From Urechidicola croceus (GTDB lineage Bacteria > Bacteroidota > Bacteroidia > Flavobacteriales > Flavobacteriaceae), in contig NZ_CP017478.1 of NCBI RefSeq assembly GCF_001761325.1, positions 1,060,001 to 1,124,000 of the forward strand: a DNA stretch of 64,000 nucleotides. The letters are read 5' to 3'. The notes under the pieces were generated by a model. It had not been told where the DNA came from, did not search any database, and worked only from the letters and a program-made list of their open reading frames with translations. Each line of letters opens with the position of its first letter. The stretch's first letter is position 1. Positions 53,405 through 62,902 of this stretch are shown here, one piece after another. The translations under genes were made by a program, and so were the position numbers.

Positions 53405-54280
53405 TTAAATTACTTTTTTTAATACACTTGTGTAAAATTTTTTATCTTCAATTGCTAATGGTACAGATCTTCTTTGTATTAGTTTATCTGTTGCTCCAAA
53501 TATAGAAAATCCAAAATAGACCATTAGTTTTAATATTTTTTCAATACTCAATTTCACAACATTCAATATACCTATTTTACTTCTATTCTTTTTAAAAGTA
53601 TTCAATGAATATTGTGTTGATTGAATGTACTTAGGCAAAGACGGTGTACTTGCCTCTCTATAAAACAGGTATGCCTCTCCAAGCCTCACGAAATTGCTTT
53701 TATCAACAGTTCTTATCCATAATTCATAATCTTGTGCTCTTCTTAAATTCTCATCATATGGATTATTTTTAAACCATTTGGTTTTTCCGGTAATTGTTGG
53801 ATGTACACACCAAGTTGCTTTTAAAACATTTTCTAAGCTAAATCCGTCTCTAAATGTTCCTTTTCTTACTCCTGTAATATTATTCTCATTATCAATAGAA
53901 ATCAACCCTGAGCCCAATAAATCAATCTCTGGATGAGCAATCAAATACTTTACTTGCTTTTTAAGTCTATCAGGATGCATAATATCATCTGCATCCATTC
54001 TTGCATAATACTTCCCATTTGCTAACTTCGATAATTGATTTAATCGTGATGGCAATCCTAAATTTTCCCCATCACTAATGAGTTTCACTCTATTGTCAGA
54101 AGATTCGAACTTACGAGCAATATCAATTGAGGTATCATTACTACCATCATCAATTAAAATCAATTCTATATTGTTATATGATTGATTTAAAACAGATTTA
54201 ATTGCATCTGCTAAATATTTTTCAGAATTATAAAAAGGGATTCCAACTGAAACTAATATTTCATTTTCTGATTTATCCAT
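53405..54280 (-). CDS. Glycosyltransferase family 2
   Basis: A 291-residue GT-A protein: VSVGIPFYNSEKYLADAIKS at the start, LILIDDGSNDTSIDIARKFE (first Asp motif), and YYARMDADDIMHPDRLKKQV, the DxD metal-binding site (~93-97). RRAQDYELWIR is the downstream acceptor motif (ED/QDYE type). It transfers one sugar of the repeat unit. It overlaps the next upstream glycosyltransferase gene by 8 bases. Confidence 0.92.
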   Translation of the reverse strand: MDKSENEILVSVGIPFYNSEKYLADAIKSVLNQSYNNIELILIDDGSNDTSIDIARKFESSDNRVKLISDGENLGLPSRLNQLSKLANGKYYARMDADDIMHPDRLKKQVKYLIAHPEIDLLGSGLISIDNENNITGVRKGTFRDGFSLENVLKATWCVHPTITGKTKWFKNNPYDENLRRAQDYELWIRTVDKSNFVRLGEAYLFYREASTPSLPKYIQSTQYSLNTFKKNRSKIGILNVVKLSIEKILKLMVYFGFSIFGATDKLIQRRSVPLAIEDKKFYTSVLKKVI

Positions 54281-55376
54281 AGATTCTTTCTAATTTTTTA
54301 ACACTCTCAACAATATTAAAACCTCTATCAGTTAACACTTCTGAAATCTTTCCTGCTTTTATATCTTCTTGAAGAAGTATATTTAATAATTTTTCTTCCC
54401 AAATTGAAAAATCATCATTTAAACCTGAAAACACTACCAATTTAAGACCTAAATCTACTTCTGGAGAAATTGTATCAGAAATTAATGATGGTAATCCTAT
54501 TGCTTGAGATTCAACTAACACCACTGGGAACCCTTCATGAAGTGATGGCATTAACATACAATCTGATCCTGAAAGTAATTCAGGCACATCTGATCTTACA
54601 CCTAAAAATGTAACATTATCTTCTAAATCTTCTTTATTAACTAACTCTTTTAATGAATCATTTAACTCTCCATCACCAATAATTACAAAATGAAATTTGA
54701 TTCCTTTAGATTTTAAATGTTTTAAAAATTGAATTGAAAAAGTATGATTTTTAACTTTTATTAGTCTTCCTATTTGAGTTAAAATTATCACATCTTTTTC
54801 GAGATTCAATAAGTTTCTTAGGTAATTTCTATTGACAACTCTACTCTCAGAAAATTTCCTGACATCAATAGCATTTGGCAATAGTGTAATTTCAGAACTT
54901 TTCACTTTAGGGTACAAATACTTTCCTGCTGCTTCTCCACAGGCAATATATTTTGTTGCAAACCTATCAATCAAACTAAAGCTAAACTTCTTATATATAC
55001 GTCTTAAAAAACTTTGGTGATACTTTCCTTCTGTACCATGACAATGTGATACTCTTGTTTTTATTCCTGCTAAATAAGCTATTCCTAAATACATAGAGTT
55101 ATTAATATTCATATGTGAATGTATACTTGTATTTTTATCTAATTTTCTCAATAAAGAAAAATATTTTAGATATCTAGAAAAAACATTTTTAGAAGGAATT
55201 CTATATATCTTACCTCTTAATTCCTTAATCTCATCATCATAATCACAGTCATTATTTGTAAAGTAAATAAAGTCAAATTGATAATTTTCTCTATCTAACT
55301 GACGGTATAAATTCATAACCATGGTCTCAGCACCTGCTCTATTCATTGAACCAACTATGTGTATTATTCTTTTCAT
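54273..55376 (-). CDS. Glycosyltransferase family 4
   Basis: A 367-residue GT-B protein. HIVGSMNRAGAETMVMNLYR is the EpsF/GT4 N-terminal motif and SHMNINNSMYLGIAYLAG the donor-side loop. The C-terminal part holds ILTQIGRLIKVKNHTFSIQF and MLMPSLHEGFPVVLVESQAI with the EX7E glutamates. It overlaps the ATP-grasp gene by 4 bases. Confidence 0.92.
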   Translation of the reverse strand: MKRIIHIVGSMNRAGAETMVMNLYRQLDRENYQFDFIYFTNNDCDYDDEIKELRGKIYRIPSKNVFSRYLKYFSLLRKLDKNTSIHSHMNINNSMYLGIAYLAGIKTRVSHCHGTEGKYHQSFLRRIYKKFSFSLIDRFATKYIACGEAAGKYLYPKVKSSEITLLPNAIDVRKFSESRVVNRNYLRNLLNLEKDVIILTQIGRLIKVKNHTFSIQFLKHLKSKGIKFHFVIIGDGELNDSLKELVNKEDLEDNVTFLGVRSDVPELLSGSDCMLMPSLHEGFPVVLVESQAIGLPSLISDTISPEVDLGLKLVVFSGLNDDFSIWEEKLLNILLQEDIKAGKISEVLTDRGFNIVESVKKLERIYG

Positions 55377-56284
55377 TTTAATTTTTCTAATGATAAATAC
55401 TTTCCTAATTCAAAATCATTGTTTTCATTAAACTTTCCAAATCCTGACTCAGGATGAAATGTTATTTCTCCAAAATAAATTTCATTTCCGAAAGTATAAA
55501 AATCAACTCTTGCAAAAACAAAATCCTTCCCTAATTCCTTAGCCAACTTTAACATTTTTTCAAGTTGCTTTGGTTTTTCAACATCATCACCTTTGCCATA
55601 AATCAACTCAACAGGCATCAAATTCCAATCAGTATCATAAAAATTTCTCAAATGATTTATTTGACGGTCTATATCTACTTGAATAAATTTTGGTTCACCA
55701 TCAAAACAAAATATTTTATAATCTTTTGGGATACTTCCTTTTTCATCGGTCAATAATTTTTCTGCAAATAATTTTGGCTCAATATCTTTATATTGCCACT
55801 CTCTTCCTTGATGATAATAATTCTGTTTTAATAAATTCGAATATTTTAGGCGTTCATTTCGCCAATCAATATCTTCTTTATTTTTTACAATTGTATATGC
55901 TCCGCTATTGTGATTGCACTTAATAATTACAGGATATTCATCTGTAATATTCTCTGGTATTAGTTCACTTGCACTTGAAAATACTTTTTCCAGAGGAATT
56001 AAGTATTCTTCTCCAATTCTTTCTTTTACATAATCTCTAACAGCTATTTTATCTGCACAAATTGTGTGAACTGGTGTCCTGTCATTCAATTTCAACCATT
56101 GAATTTTCTCATTAAATGTTTTAGGGTTATCAAGGTTTAATTCTTTTTTAAATCTCTTTCTGTATATTTTTTTAGCATATTGCTCATCAGAAGTAACTAG
56201 ATTTTTAAACTTCATATAAGATCTAAAAAAGAAACTTAAAATATATGAATTGTCTATTTGTTTTTTGTTAGGTCTAATTGACAT
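55373..56284 (-). CDS. ATP-grasp amidoligase (TupA-like)
   Basis: A 303-residue protein of the TupA-like ATP-grasp family. PKTFNEKIQWLKLNDRTPVH is the family N-terminal signature (~54-74), IIKCNHNSGAYTIVKN the ATP-binding region, and FARVDFYTFGNEIYFGEITF the metal-binding core followed by HPESGFGKF. TupA of alkaliphilic Bacillus builds teichuronopeptide, and members are proposed to add amino acids to uronic acids in polysaccharide. The operon's first gene, ugd, would supply glucuronic acid, giving a matching substrate. Confidence 0.9.
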   Translation of the reverse strand: MSIRPNKKQIDNSYILSFFFRSYMKFKNLVTSDEQYAKKIYRKRFKKELNLDNPKTFNEKIQWLKLNDRTPVHTICADKIAVRDYVKERIGEEYLIPLEKVFSSASELIPENITDEYPVIIKCNHNSGAYTIVKNKEDIDWRNERLKYSNLLKQNYYHQGREWQYKDIEPKLFAEKLLTDEKGSIPKDYKIFCFDGEPKFIQVDIDRQINHLRNFYDTDWNLMPVELIYGKGDDVEKPKQLEKMLKLAKELGKDFVFARVDFYTFGNEIYFGEITFHPESGFGKFNENNDFELGKYLSLEKLK

Positions 56285-56288
56285 CTAT

Positions 56289-57254
56289 TTACTTTTTAAG
56301 TTTTTTATATATTTTATATCCAAATCGATTTATAGCATAATATGCTCCTAGATTCAATTTGATAAATCTCATTTCTTTTTTCAATCTTGTATCTAAAAAA
56401 GATTGAATTTTAATTTTTCCTACAACTTCTTGTACTATAGTTGGCAATCTTACTCCAGATCTTACAGCCATTTTTATTGTTCCAATTACGTTTCTAACAA
56501 CTATTTCATAACAAACTTTATAGTACTTTTCTGAAACAGATGTATTTTCTATTTTTTCAAGAATTCTGTTACATATAAAGAAACGGTCATTAATATTTCT
56601 GAGTTTAATATTATTAACAATACTTCCTTCACGCATTAAATAATGATAATATACTTTAGGAAGATTATAACATGTTTTTGCTATGTGCAAAGCTCTTGGA
56701 GTAAATTCTAAATCTTCATATAGAATTCCTTCATAGAAAGTTAAATCATTATCTAATAAGAATTTTCGTTTATAAATAAACTTCCAGATATAAAACAAAT
56801 TATCTAAATGATTTTCAAAAAAATCTTCACCAGAAACTGGTTTCTCAATCTCTTTTGGAATAAATGAATCCAAAACTTTACTACTTGTTACAACATTATG
56901 ACCCAACCAAAATATATCAGATTTTATAGATTTTAACTTTAATGTAATTTCTTTTAAACAATTGTCATTAATCCAATCATCAGAATCTACAAACCAAACA
57001 TATTCTCCTTTAGAGTGTCTTAAACCAGTATTTCTAGCACCACTTAGACCTCTATTTTCTTGTGAAACAATCTTAAGGTTTTTAACCTCAGCAGCAAGTT
57101 TTTCGCATATATGCAGACTATCATCTGGTGAACCATCATTTATAGCAATAATCTCATATTCAGTAATAGGAATATCTTGATTACTACAACTTCTAATACA
57201 CTTTTCAATGTATTCAGAAACATTATAAACTGGTAAAACTATTGATAGTATCAT
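56289..57254 (-). CDS. Glycosyltransferase family 2
   Basis: A 321-residue GT-A protein. LSIVLPVYNVSEYIEKCIRS and AINDGSPDDSLHICEKLA form the nucleotide-binding part, GLSGARNTGLRHSKGEYVWF and VDSDDWI the DxD region (~95). LTFYEGILYEDLEFTPRAL is the acceptor-side ED motif of this large capsule group. It directly follows the pyruvyl transferase gene in the operon (no gap). Confidence 0.92.
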   Translation of the reverse strand: MILSIVLPVYNVSEYIEKCIRSCSNQDIPITEYEIIAINDGSPDDSLHICEKLAAEVKNLKIVSQENRGLSGARNTGLRHSKGEYVWFVDSDDWINDNCLKEITLKLKSIKSDIFWLGHNVVTSSKVLDSFIPKEIEKPVSGEDFFENHLDNLFYIWKFIYKRKFLLDNDLTFYEGILYEDLEFTPRALHIAKTCYNLPKVYYHYLMREGSIVNNIKLRNINDRFFICNRILEKIENTSVSEKYYKVCYEIVVRNVIGTIKMAVRSGVRLPTIVQEVVGKIKIQSFLDTRLKKEMRFIKLNLGAYYAINRFGYKIYKKLKK

Positions 57255-58325
57255 TTATAATTGACTTATAACTTTTTTTACTTCAGAAAAATGCTTTAAT
57301 AAATCTTCTTTTACATTTTCTTCATTACTTGATTTTATTTTTTCTATTGCAATTTTGACCTTATCGATAGAATAATCGGGAATTAAATGAATGTTTTTTG
57401 AACTTTTTATCCATTCATATGAAGACTGTACTTTATGGTTATTATTTAAAAGTACAATTGCTGGTGTATTGGTAATAAAACAGAAAATCATACCATGAAG
57501 CCTATCAGTTACAACAACTTCTGCCATTTTAAAAGTATTCCAAATTGAAAACAATTCTCCAACTCTATTTTTTAAACTCATAAAGTCGGTTCCAATATGT
57601 GTATCTCTAAAAATGTGGCTTTCAAAATTACTAGAAAATGCTTCTACTAATTGTTTATTCTGTTCACGGGTTAACTTTTTCTCTTTATCTTCACGTAAAC
57701 AAATTACAGCTCCTTTTCGTTCGAAAATTGGTTCAACTCTATTTAAAGACATTACAATATCAGGAACTAGTAATGATTTATTATTAGGAAAGTTTTTTTG
57801 AAAGAAATCAAATGTTTTTTGCTCTCTTGCTAAAAGTAATAAATGTTTATGACCACTATAAACACGCTGTGCGTTTGCTAATGCTATTTGCCCACTTTCA
57901 CTTTCAGAAAAGTCAATAGTTTGCGGAAAAGAAATGATTTTATTATTTGGGAAGTATTCAAATACTAACTGACGGTAATTTTCAATTTGCTCATACAAAT
58001 CTCCCATATTTCCTCCTCCAACAGTTGTAATAATATCATCTTTTTTAATGTTTCTTCTTACGAATTCTAATCCACTAAGTGTTTTACTAATAGGAATTTC
58101 TGTTGTTACATAATCTTCAAAAGTATTAGTTAAAAATTTGTGCTGTGCGTACGTAATTGCAACATCTCCTAGATTTCCATAATCTGCAGCCAAAAAAATA
58201 AAAATTCGTTTATTAGTATCAGGAATTTTAAAATTAAAATCTTTATCTGGTTTAAACTTCAATTTATACAAAAGTGCTTTTACTTTTGTTTTGTGTGAAA
58301 TTAGTTTTTTTAGTTTGGTTATCAT
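57255..58325 (-). CDS. Polysaccharide pyruvyl transferase family protein
   Basis: A 356-residue protein. FIFLAADYGNLGDVAITYAQ is the typical N-terminal motif, followed by TVGGGNMGDLYEQIENYRQL, FPQTIDFSESESG, and VVTDRLHGMIFCFI near the C-terminus. Enzymes of this family transfer pyruvate from phosphoenolpyruvate to a sugar as a ketal, adding negative charge. It is one of several decorating enzymes in this operon. Confidence 0.92.
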   Translation of the reverse strand: MITKLKKLISHKTKVKALLYKLKFKPDKDFNFKIPDTNKRIFIFLAADYGNLGDVAITYAQHKFLTNTFEDYVTTEIPISKTLSGLEFVRRNIKKDDIITTVGGGNMGDLYEQIENYRQLVFEYFPNNKIISFPQTIDFSESESGQIALANAQRVYSGHKHLLLLAREQKTFDFFQKNFPNNKSLLVPDIVMSLNRVEPIFERKGAVICLREDKEKKLTREQNKQLVEAFSSNFESHIFRDTHIGTDFMSLKNRVGELFSIWNTFKMAEVVVTDRLHGMIFCFITNTPAIVLLNNNHKVQSSYEWIKSSKNIHLIPDYSIDKVKIAIEKIKSSNEENVKEDLLKHFSEVKKVISQL

Positions 58326-58330
58326 AGTTT

Positions 58331-59851
58331 TTATTTTTTTACAAATACTCTTTTAATCTTATTGACAATTTCATTTACCAATTCTTTTTCACTTTTGGTC
58401 AAAATAAACCAAAATAGTGACACATAAATTAAACTATAGGTTACTGCCTTAATTATTAGATATTTAATTGAAAACTCATCAACGAATTTCGAAAAATAAT
58501 TAGTACTTAAAATTATTAAAAATGATAGAACAAATAATGGTGCTATTTCTTTATAGTACCTAAACATTTGTAAATCTATCTTTTTTTGATAATACCATGT
58601 CATTATAACTCTTTCTAAAAGCATAAAAATCACAGTTCCCACAATCATACCTAACCCTTTATATTCTTTTGCTAAAAATGCTCCCAAAACCGCTCCACAA
58701 ATTGTTAAAACCAATAATAAAACCCCTCTAAATTTCAGTTTATTTCTGGCTTCCAAAATATTATTTGCAAACCCCTGACTTAAGATTAAAGTTAAACCAA
58801 GCATCATAACAACAACATATAAATAAGCTTCATCAAAATCTGCACCTGCCCAATAATGAACAAACTCCTTTCCTACTAAAATAAAACCTCCAAAAATGTA
58901 TAAAAGAACCAATAAAATTATTCTTGAAATTCTTATAAACATATTAGTTAACTCTGTTGATGTTGCTTTTGCAGTTACCATTTGCATTGCCCGAGGTAAA
59001 AATACTGATTCTATTGCTGAAGAAAATGCGCCATAATAATTCCCAACTGTAACTCCAACTGCATAAATTGCAACTACACTTGTACTAAATGTTAAGCCAA
59101 GTATCAATTGTCCAAATTGCCATCGCATTTGATGAACAATTGCAAAGACAAATATCCATATAGAATAACCAGAAATTAATCTTAATAACGGTCTTTGAAA
59201 TTGATGTAAATGAATTCTGACTTTAAGTTTTTTAAATACTATAGTAGCATTTACAGCAATAATCAATAAGTTCATACAAGTATCAAGAATTACTATTCCA
59301 ACTGCATCACCACCCAATATTAGCAAACCTACAACCATAGCGCTACGAACAATATATCTGGTAATATTAACTATTCGAGGTAAAATAAACTCTTCATAAC
59401 CACTGCAAATACCCTTAAAAGCACCGCCAGGTAACGAAACAGCCAAGTTAAAAACTAAAATTAAAAACATAATTTTAGCCTTTTTCAACTCTATAGTAGT
59501 AAGTGTTTCACTATACAAACTATCTAAATTGAAATATATACTTAAACCCCCTATTATTACTACCAATGAAATTAGACCATACATAATAAAGCCATGCGCC
59601 AAGAAATTTTCCTCTCCAACTTTATCTTTTTCCGCTCTATATTTTGCTACAAATCGAACAATTGTTTTATTTAAACCAAAATCAAGAACAGTCATATAGC
59701 CAACCAATGCGCCAATCATTGTATACAAGCCATATTCGGCTTGTCCTAATGAGCGTATAATAAATGGTGTAATAACTAAACCTATGGCATTTGTTAAAAA
59801 TATAATGACATATGATAAAGCAACACCTCCTTTTAGTTGGTTTGTTGACAT
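58331..59851 (-). CDS. Wzx-like oligosaccharide flippase
   Basis: A 506-residue protein with about 14 membrane helices and the MATE/PST fold. The start GGVALSYVIIFLTNAIGLVI and LGQAEYGLYTMIGALVGYM are hallmarks. It flips the undecaprenyl-linked repeat unit to the periplasm for polymerisation by the EpsG-type protein. Confidence 0.92.
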   Translation of the reverse strand: MSTNQLKGGVALSYVIIFLTNAIGLVITPFIIRSLGQAEYGLYTMIGALVGYMTVLDFGLNKTIVRFVAKYRAEKDKVGEENFLAHGFIMYGLISLVVIIGGLSIYFNLDSLYSETLTTIELKKAKIMFLILVFNLAVSLPGGAFKGICSGYEEFILPRIVNITRYIVRSAMVVGLLILGGDAVGIVILDTCMNLLIIAVNATIVFKKLKVRIHLHQFQRPLLRLISGYSIWIFVFAIVHQMRWQFGQLILGLTFSTSVVAIYAVGVTVGNYYGAFSSAIESVFLPRAMQMVTAKATSTELTNMFIRISRIILLVLLYIFGGFILVGKEFVHYWAGADFDEAYLYVVVMMLGLTLILSQGFANNILEARNKLKFRGVLLLVLTICGAVLGAFLAKEYKGLGMIVGTVIFMLLERVIMTWYYQKKIDLQMFRYYKEIAPLFVLSFLIILSTNYFSKFVDEFSIKYLIIKAVTYSLIYVSLFWFILTKSEKELVNEIVNKIKRVFVKK

Positions 59852-59868
59852 GTTAGATTCATTAAATC

Positions 59869-61194
59869 TTACATTTTCCCAATTTGATAGTACTCAAATC
59901 CTTTTTTTACGAGTCTATCTTCATCAAATTGATTTCTACCATCAAAAATTATCGGGCTTGTAAGTTGGTTCTTTAATTCATCAAAATCGGGAGAGCGAAA
60001 CTCTTTCCATTCGGTTAAAAGAATCATAGCATCAGATCCTTTAAGAGTTTCATATTTTGAATCGAAGTAATTTACTTCTTTTATATCCTTTAAATAAAAA
60101 TGTTTTGCCTCATCCATTGCTTTTGGGTCATATGCCTTGATTTTAGCACCGCGTTTTACCAATTCTTTTACTACGTAAATTGCTGGTGCTTCACGCATAT
60201 CATCAGTTTCTGGCTTGAATGCGAGTCCCCAAAGTGCAAATGTTTTTCCTTTAAGATTTTCACCAAAACGCTTTATTACCTTATTTGCAATAACAAACTT
60301 TTGTTTGTCATTCACATCTTCTACTGAAGCAATCAAATTTGCCTTATAACCTTTTTCTTCGGCCATTTTTTTCAATGCTGAAACATCTTTTGGAAAACAT
60401 GAGCCGCCATATCCACTTCCTGGGTAAATGAAACTATAACCAATACGGCTATCAGAACCTATACCAACCCTAACTTGATTGACATCAGCTCCCACAAGTT
60501 CGCAAATGTTTGCAACTTCATTCATAAATGAAATTTTAGTTGCCAACATAGCATTGGCAACATACTTAGTCATTTCTGCAGAACGAACATCCATAAAAAT
60601 AAGTCTATCTCTATTGTGTACAAATGGTGCGTATAATGCTCTCATTTGTTCTATTGCAAATTCATCTTCAGCACCGATAACAACTCTATCGGGCTTCATA
60701 AAATCTTGAATTGCAGCCCCTTCTTTTAAAAATTCTGGATTTGAAACAACATGAAAAGGAATATCTTCGTTTCTCTTTGCTAATTCTGCAGTAATAGTTT
60801 CTTTAACTTTATCTGCAGTACCAACGGGAACTGTAGACTTGTCTACAACAATAAGGGGTTTTTGCATCGATTTACCAATTTGTTGTGCTACTGCTATTAC
60901 ATATTGTAAATCGGCCGAACCATCTTCTCCCATTGGAGTACCAACTGCGATGAAGACTATATCACATTTTGATAATCCATCTTCAAGTTTGGTACTAAAT
61001 TGTAAGTTGTTTTTTTTATAATTCCTTAACACCATTGGTTCTAAACCAGGTTCGTATATTGGAATTATACCTTTTTTGAGGTTTTCAATTTTGGACTCGT
61101 CGATGTCAATACATGTAACTTTATTTCCCATTTCAGAAAAACAAGTACCACTAACTAAACCAACATAACCAGTCCCCACTACTGTTAAATTCAT
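59869..61194 (-). CDS. ugd: UDP-glucose 6-dehydrogenase
   Basis: A 441-residue protein of usual Ugd length. The NAD-binding motif is VVGTGYVGLVSGTCFSEMG (~5-23) with CIDIDESKI, and the catalytic cysteine is in GSGYGGSCFPKDVSALK (~257-273). EFLKEGAAIQDFMKPDRVV and LAFKPETDDMREAPA are family blocks. It oxidises UDP-glucose to UDP-glucuronate with two NAD. It is the first gene of the long polysaccharide operon, directly after a consensus promoter, and supplies a uronic acid donor. Confidence 0.93.
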   Translation of the reverse strand: MNLTVVGTGYVGLVSGTCFSEMGNKVTCIDIDESKIENLKKGIIPIYEPGLEPMVLRNYKKNNLQFSTKLEDGLSKCDIVFIAVGTPMGEDGSADLQYVIAVAQQIGKSMQKPLIVVDKSTVPVGTADKVKETITAELAKRNEDIPFHVVSNPEFLKEGAAIQDFMKPDRVVIGAEDEFAIEQMRALYAPFVHNRDRLIFMDVRSAEMTKYVANAMLATKISFMNEVANICELVGADVNQVRVGIGSDSRIGYSFIYPGSGYGGSCFPKDVSALKKMAEEKGYKANLIASVEDVNDKQKFVIANKVIKRFGENLKGKTFALWGLAFKPETDDMREAPAIYVVKELVKRGAKIKAYDPKAMDEAKHFYLKDIKEVNYFDSKYETLKGSDAMILLTEWKEFRSPDFDELKNQLTSPIIFDGRNQFDEDRLVKKGFEYYQIGKM

Positions 61195-61246
61195 TTATTT
61201 TCTTAGTTTACAATTTTTAGGTTGTACAAATAAAAGAAAAATTTAA

Positions 61247-61279
61247 CAAAATTACTTTGTTTCGAATGAAAATAAACAA
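61247..61279 (-). promoter_or_regulatory. Promoter of the long polysaccharide operon
   Basis: Minus strand TTG at 61279-61277, 22-base spacer, -7 box TAATTTTG at 61254-61247, about 52 bases before the ugd ATG. No other gap in the operon exceeds 200 bases, so this may drive genes down to 43.5 kb. Confidence 0.5.
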
Positions 61280-61307
61280 TTGGTAACAAAACCAAAACAT
61301 TAGGTTC

Positions 61308-61343
61308 AAAATACAGCATATTTATTAAAATATGCTGTATTTT
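61308..61343. terminator. Terminator downstream of the first MBL-rhodanese gene
   Basis: AAAATACAGCATA pairs with TATGCTGTATTTT around a 10-base loop. The hairpin lies 11 bases after the stop of the MBL-rhodanese gene (minus strand) and is symmetric, so it insulates the gene from ugd. Confidence 0.8.
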
Positions 61344-61353
61344 AATGTATTAG

Positions 61354-62763
61354 TTATTTTAATGTTGATGGGCACACATAATTTGTAACAGGAATATCAG
61401 CTTCTTTAATTGCTTTAAAACCTCCTGCTATATCAATCAAATTATGTATTCCTCGACTCTTTAAAATAGACGCTGCAATTACCGAACGATAACCACCTGC
61501 ACAATGCACATAAAAAGTTTCTTTACTTGGGAATTCTGCCAAATGTTTATTTAGAAAATCTAATGGCGTATTATTTACATTTTCAATGTGTTCTGAAATA
61601 TATTCACTTTCTTTTCTCACATCAAAAACTGGTGTATTGTTATCTAAAACCCTCTTAAATTCAATAGCATCAATTGAAGTAATTGTATCATATTCTTTTG
61701 CTGCATTTCTCCAAGCATCAAAACTACCCTTTAAATAGCCTAAAGTTTTATCAAAACCAACCCTAGAAAGTCTTGTAATTGTCTCTTCTTCTCTTCCTTT
61801 ATCAGCAACTAATAAAATTGGCTGTTCTACATCGGCAATTAACGCTCCTACCCAAGGAGCAAAACCTCCATCTATTCCTATAAATATTGATCTTGGAATG
61901 TGCCCTTTTACAAAGTCATTCTGATGTCTAACATCCAATACTATTGCTCCTGTTTCATTTGCTACCAATTCAAATTCATTTGGTGACAAAGCACGTGTTC
62001 CGCGTTCTAAAACCTCATCAATATCTTCATAACCTTCTTTATTCATCTTTACGTTTAACGGAAAATATTGTGGTGGAGGCAAAAGTCCATCTGTAACTTC
62101 TTTTACAAACTCCTCTTTAGTCATATCTGCTCTTAGCGCATAATTCATTTTCTTTTGGTTTCCTAATGAATCAACTGTTTCCTTCATCATATTCTTTCCA
62201 CATGCTGATCCTGCTCCATGAGCAGGATATACAATAACATCATCAGCTAAAGGCATAATTTTATTTCGTAAACTATCGAATAATGTTTCTGCTAGCTGTT
62301 CTTGAGTCATATGTGCTGCTTTTTGAGCCAAATCTGGTCTACCTACATCTCCTAAAAACAATGTGTCGCCACTAAAAATTGCATGATCCTTTCCGTTCTC
62401 ATCTCTTAATAGATATGTTGTGCTCTCCATAGTATGACCTGGAGTATGCATAGCAATAATAGTTACATTTCCAACTTTAAATTCTTGTCCATCTTTAGCA
62501 ATTATTGCATCAAAAGAAGTTTGTGCTGTTGGTCCATATACAATATCTGCTCCAGTTTCTTTGGATAAAGTAATATGACCACTTACAAAATCTGCATGAA
62601 AGTGTGTTTCAAAAATATATTTAATTTTAGCATTATCATCATTTGCACGCTTAATATATGGCTTTACTTCTCTCAATGGATCAATAATAGCTACCTCTCC
62701 ATTACTTTCAATATAGTAAGCACCTTGCGCTAAACATCCTGTATATATTTGTTCTATTTTCAT
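61354..62763 (-). CDS. MBL-fold / double rhodanese protein (persulfide dioxygenase-like)
   Basis: A 469-residue protein. The metallo-beta-lactamase domain (~1-240) has ETHFHADFVSGH and HTPGHTMESTTYLL (iron or zinc ligands), then SGDTLFLGDVGRPDLAQ. Two rhodanese domains follow: the first (~260-350) lacks a catalytic cysteine in its loop (VADKGREEE), and the second (~365-460) keeps it in VHCAGGYRSVIAAS. Such proteins oxidise glutathione or low-molecular persulfide and move sulfur, so sulfide detoxification is the likely role. It is the first of a tandem pair with the next upstream gene, and the upstream 139 bases hold a palindromic site. Confidence 0.9.
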   Translation of the reverse strand: MKIEQIYTGCLAQGAYYIESNGEVAIIDPLREVKPYIKRANDDNAKIKYIFETHFHADFVSGHITLSKETGADIVYGPTAQTSFDAIIAKDGQEFKVGNVTIIAMHTPGHTMESTTYLLRDENGKDHAIFSGDTLFLGDVGRPDLAQKAAHMTQEQLAETLFDSLRNKIMPLADDVIVYPAHGAGSACGKNMMKETVDSLGNQKKMNYALRADMTKEEFVKEVTDGLLPPPQYFPLNVKMNKEGYEDIDEVLERGTRALSPNEFELVANETGAIVLDVRHQNDFVKGHIPRSIFIGIDGGFAPWVGALIADVEQPILLVADKGREEETITRLSRVGFDKTLGYLKGSFDAWRNAAKEYDTITSIDAIEFKRVLDNNTPVFDVRKESEYISEHIENVNNTPLDFLNKHLAEFPSKETFYVHCAGGYRSVIAASILKSRGIHNLIDIAGGFKAIKEADIPVTNYVCPSTLK

Positions 62764-62818
62764 TTTATACTTCTTAATTATTATTTTGTAAAATTAAAAA
62801 TTGTTTGATTAATAATTG

Positions 62819-62832
62819 GTAACATAGGTTAC
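62819..62832. promoter_or_regulatory. Palindromic operator-like site
   Basis: GTAAC-ATAG-GTTAC is a perfect 5-base inverted repeat with a 4-base spacer, 56 bases upstream of the MBL-rhodanese start. The size and spacing suit a Crp/Fnr-family dimer. A half-site-like AATTGGTAAC recurs near 61278-61287. The regulator is not known. Confidence 0.35.
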
Positions 62833-62846
62833 AATCTGTTTTTAAC

Positions 62847-62885
62847 TAAAAAACAGAGGTCTTCATTATTAAAAGGCCTCTGTTT
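62847..62885 (-). terminator. Terminator of the second MBL-rhodanese gene
   Basis: On the minus strand, AAACAGAGG (62885-62877) pairs with CCTCTGTTT (62859-62851), followed by T residues. It lies 18 bases past the stop at 62903. Confidence 0.8.
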
Positions 62886-62902
62886 CACACTTTAAAAAAC
62901 CT

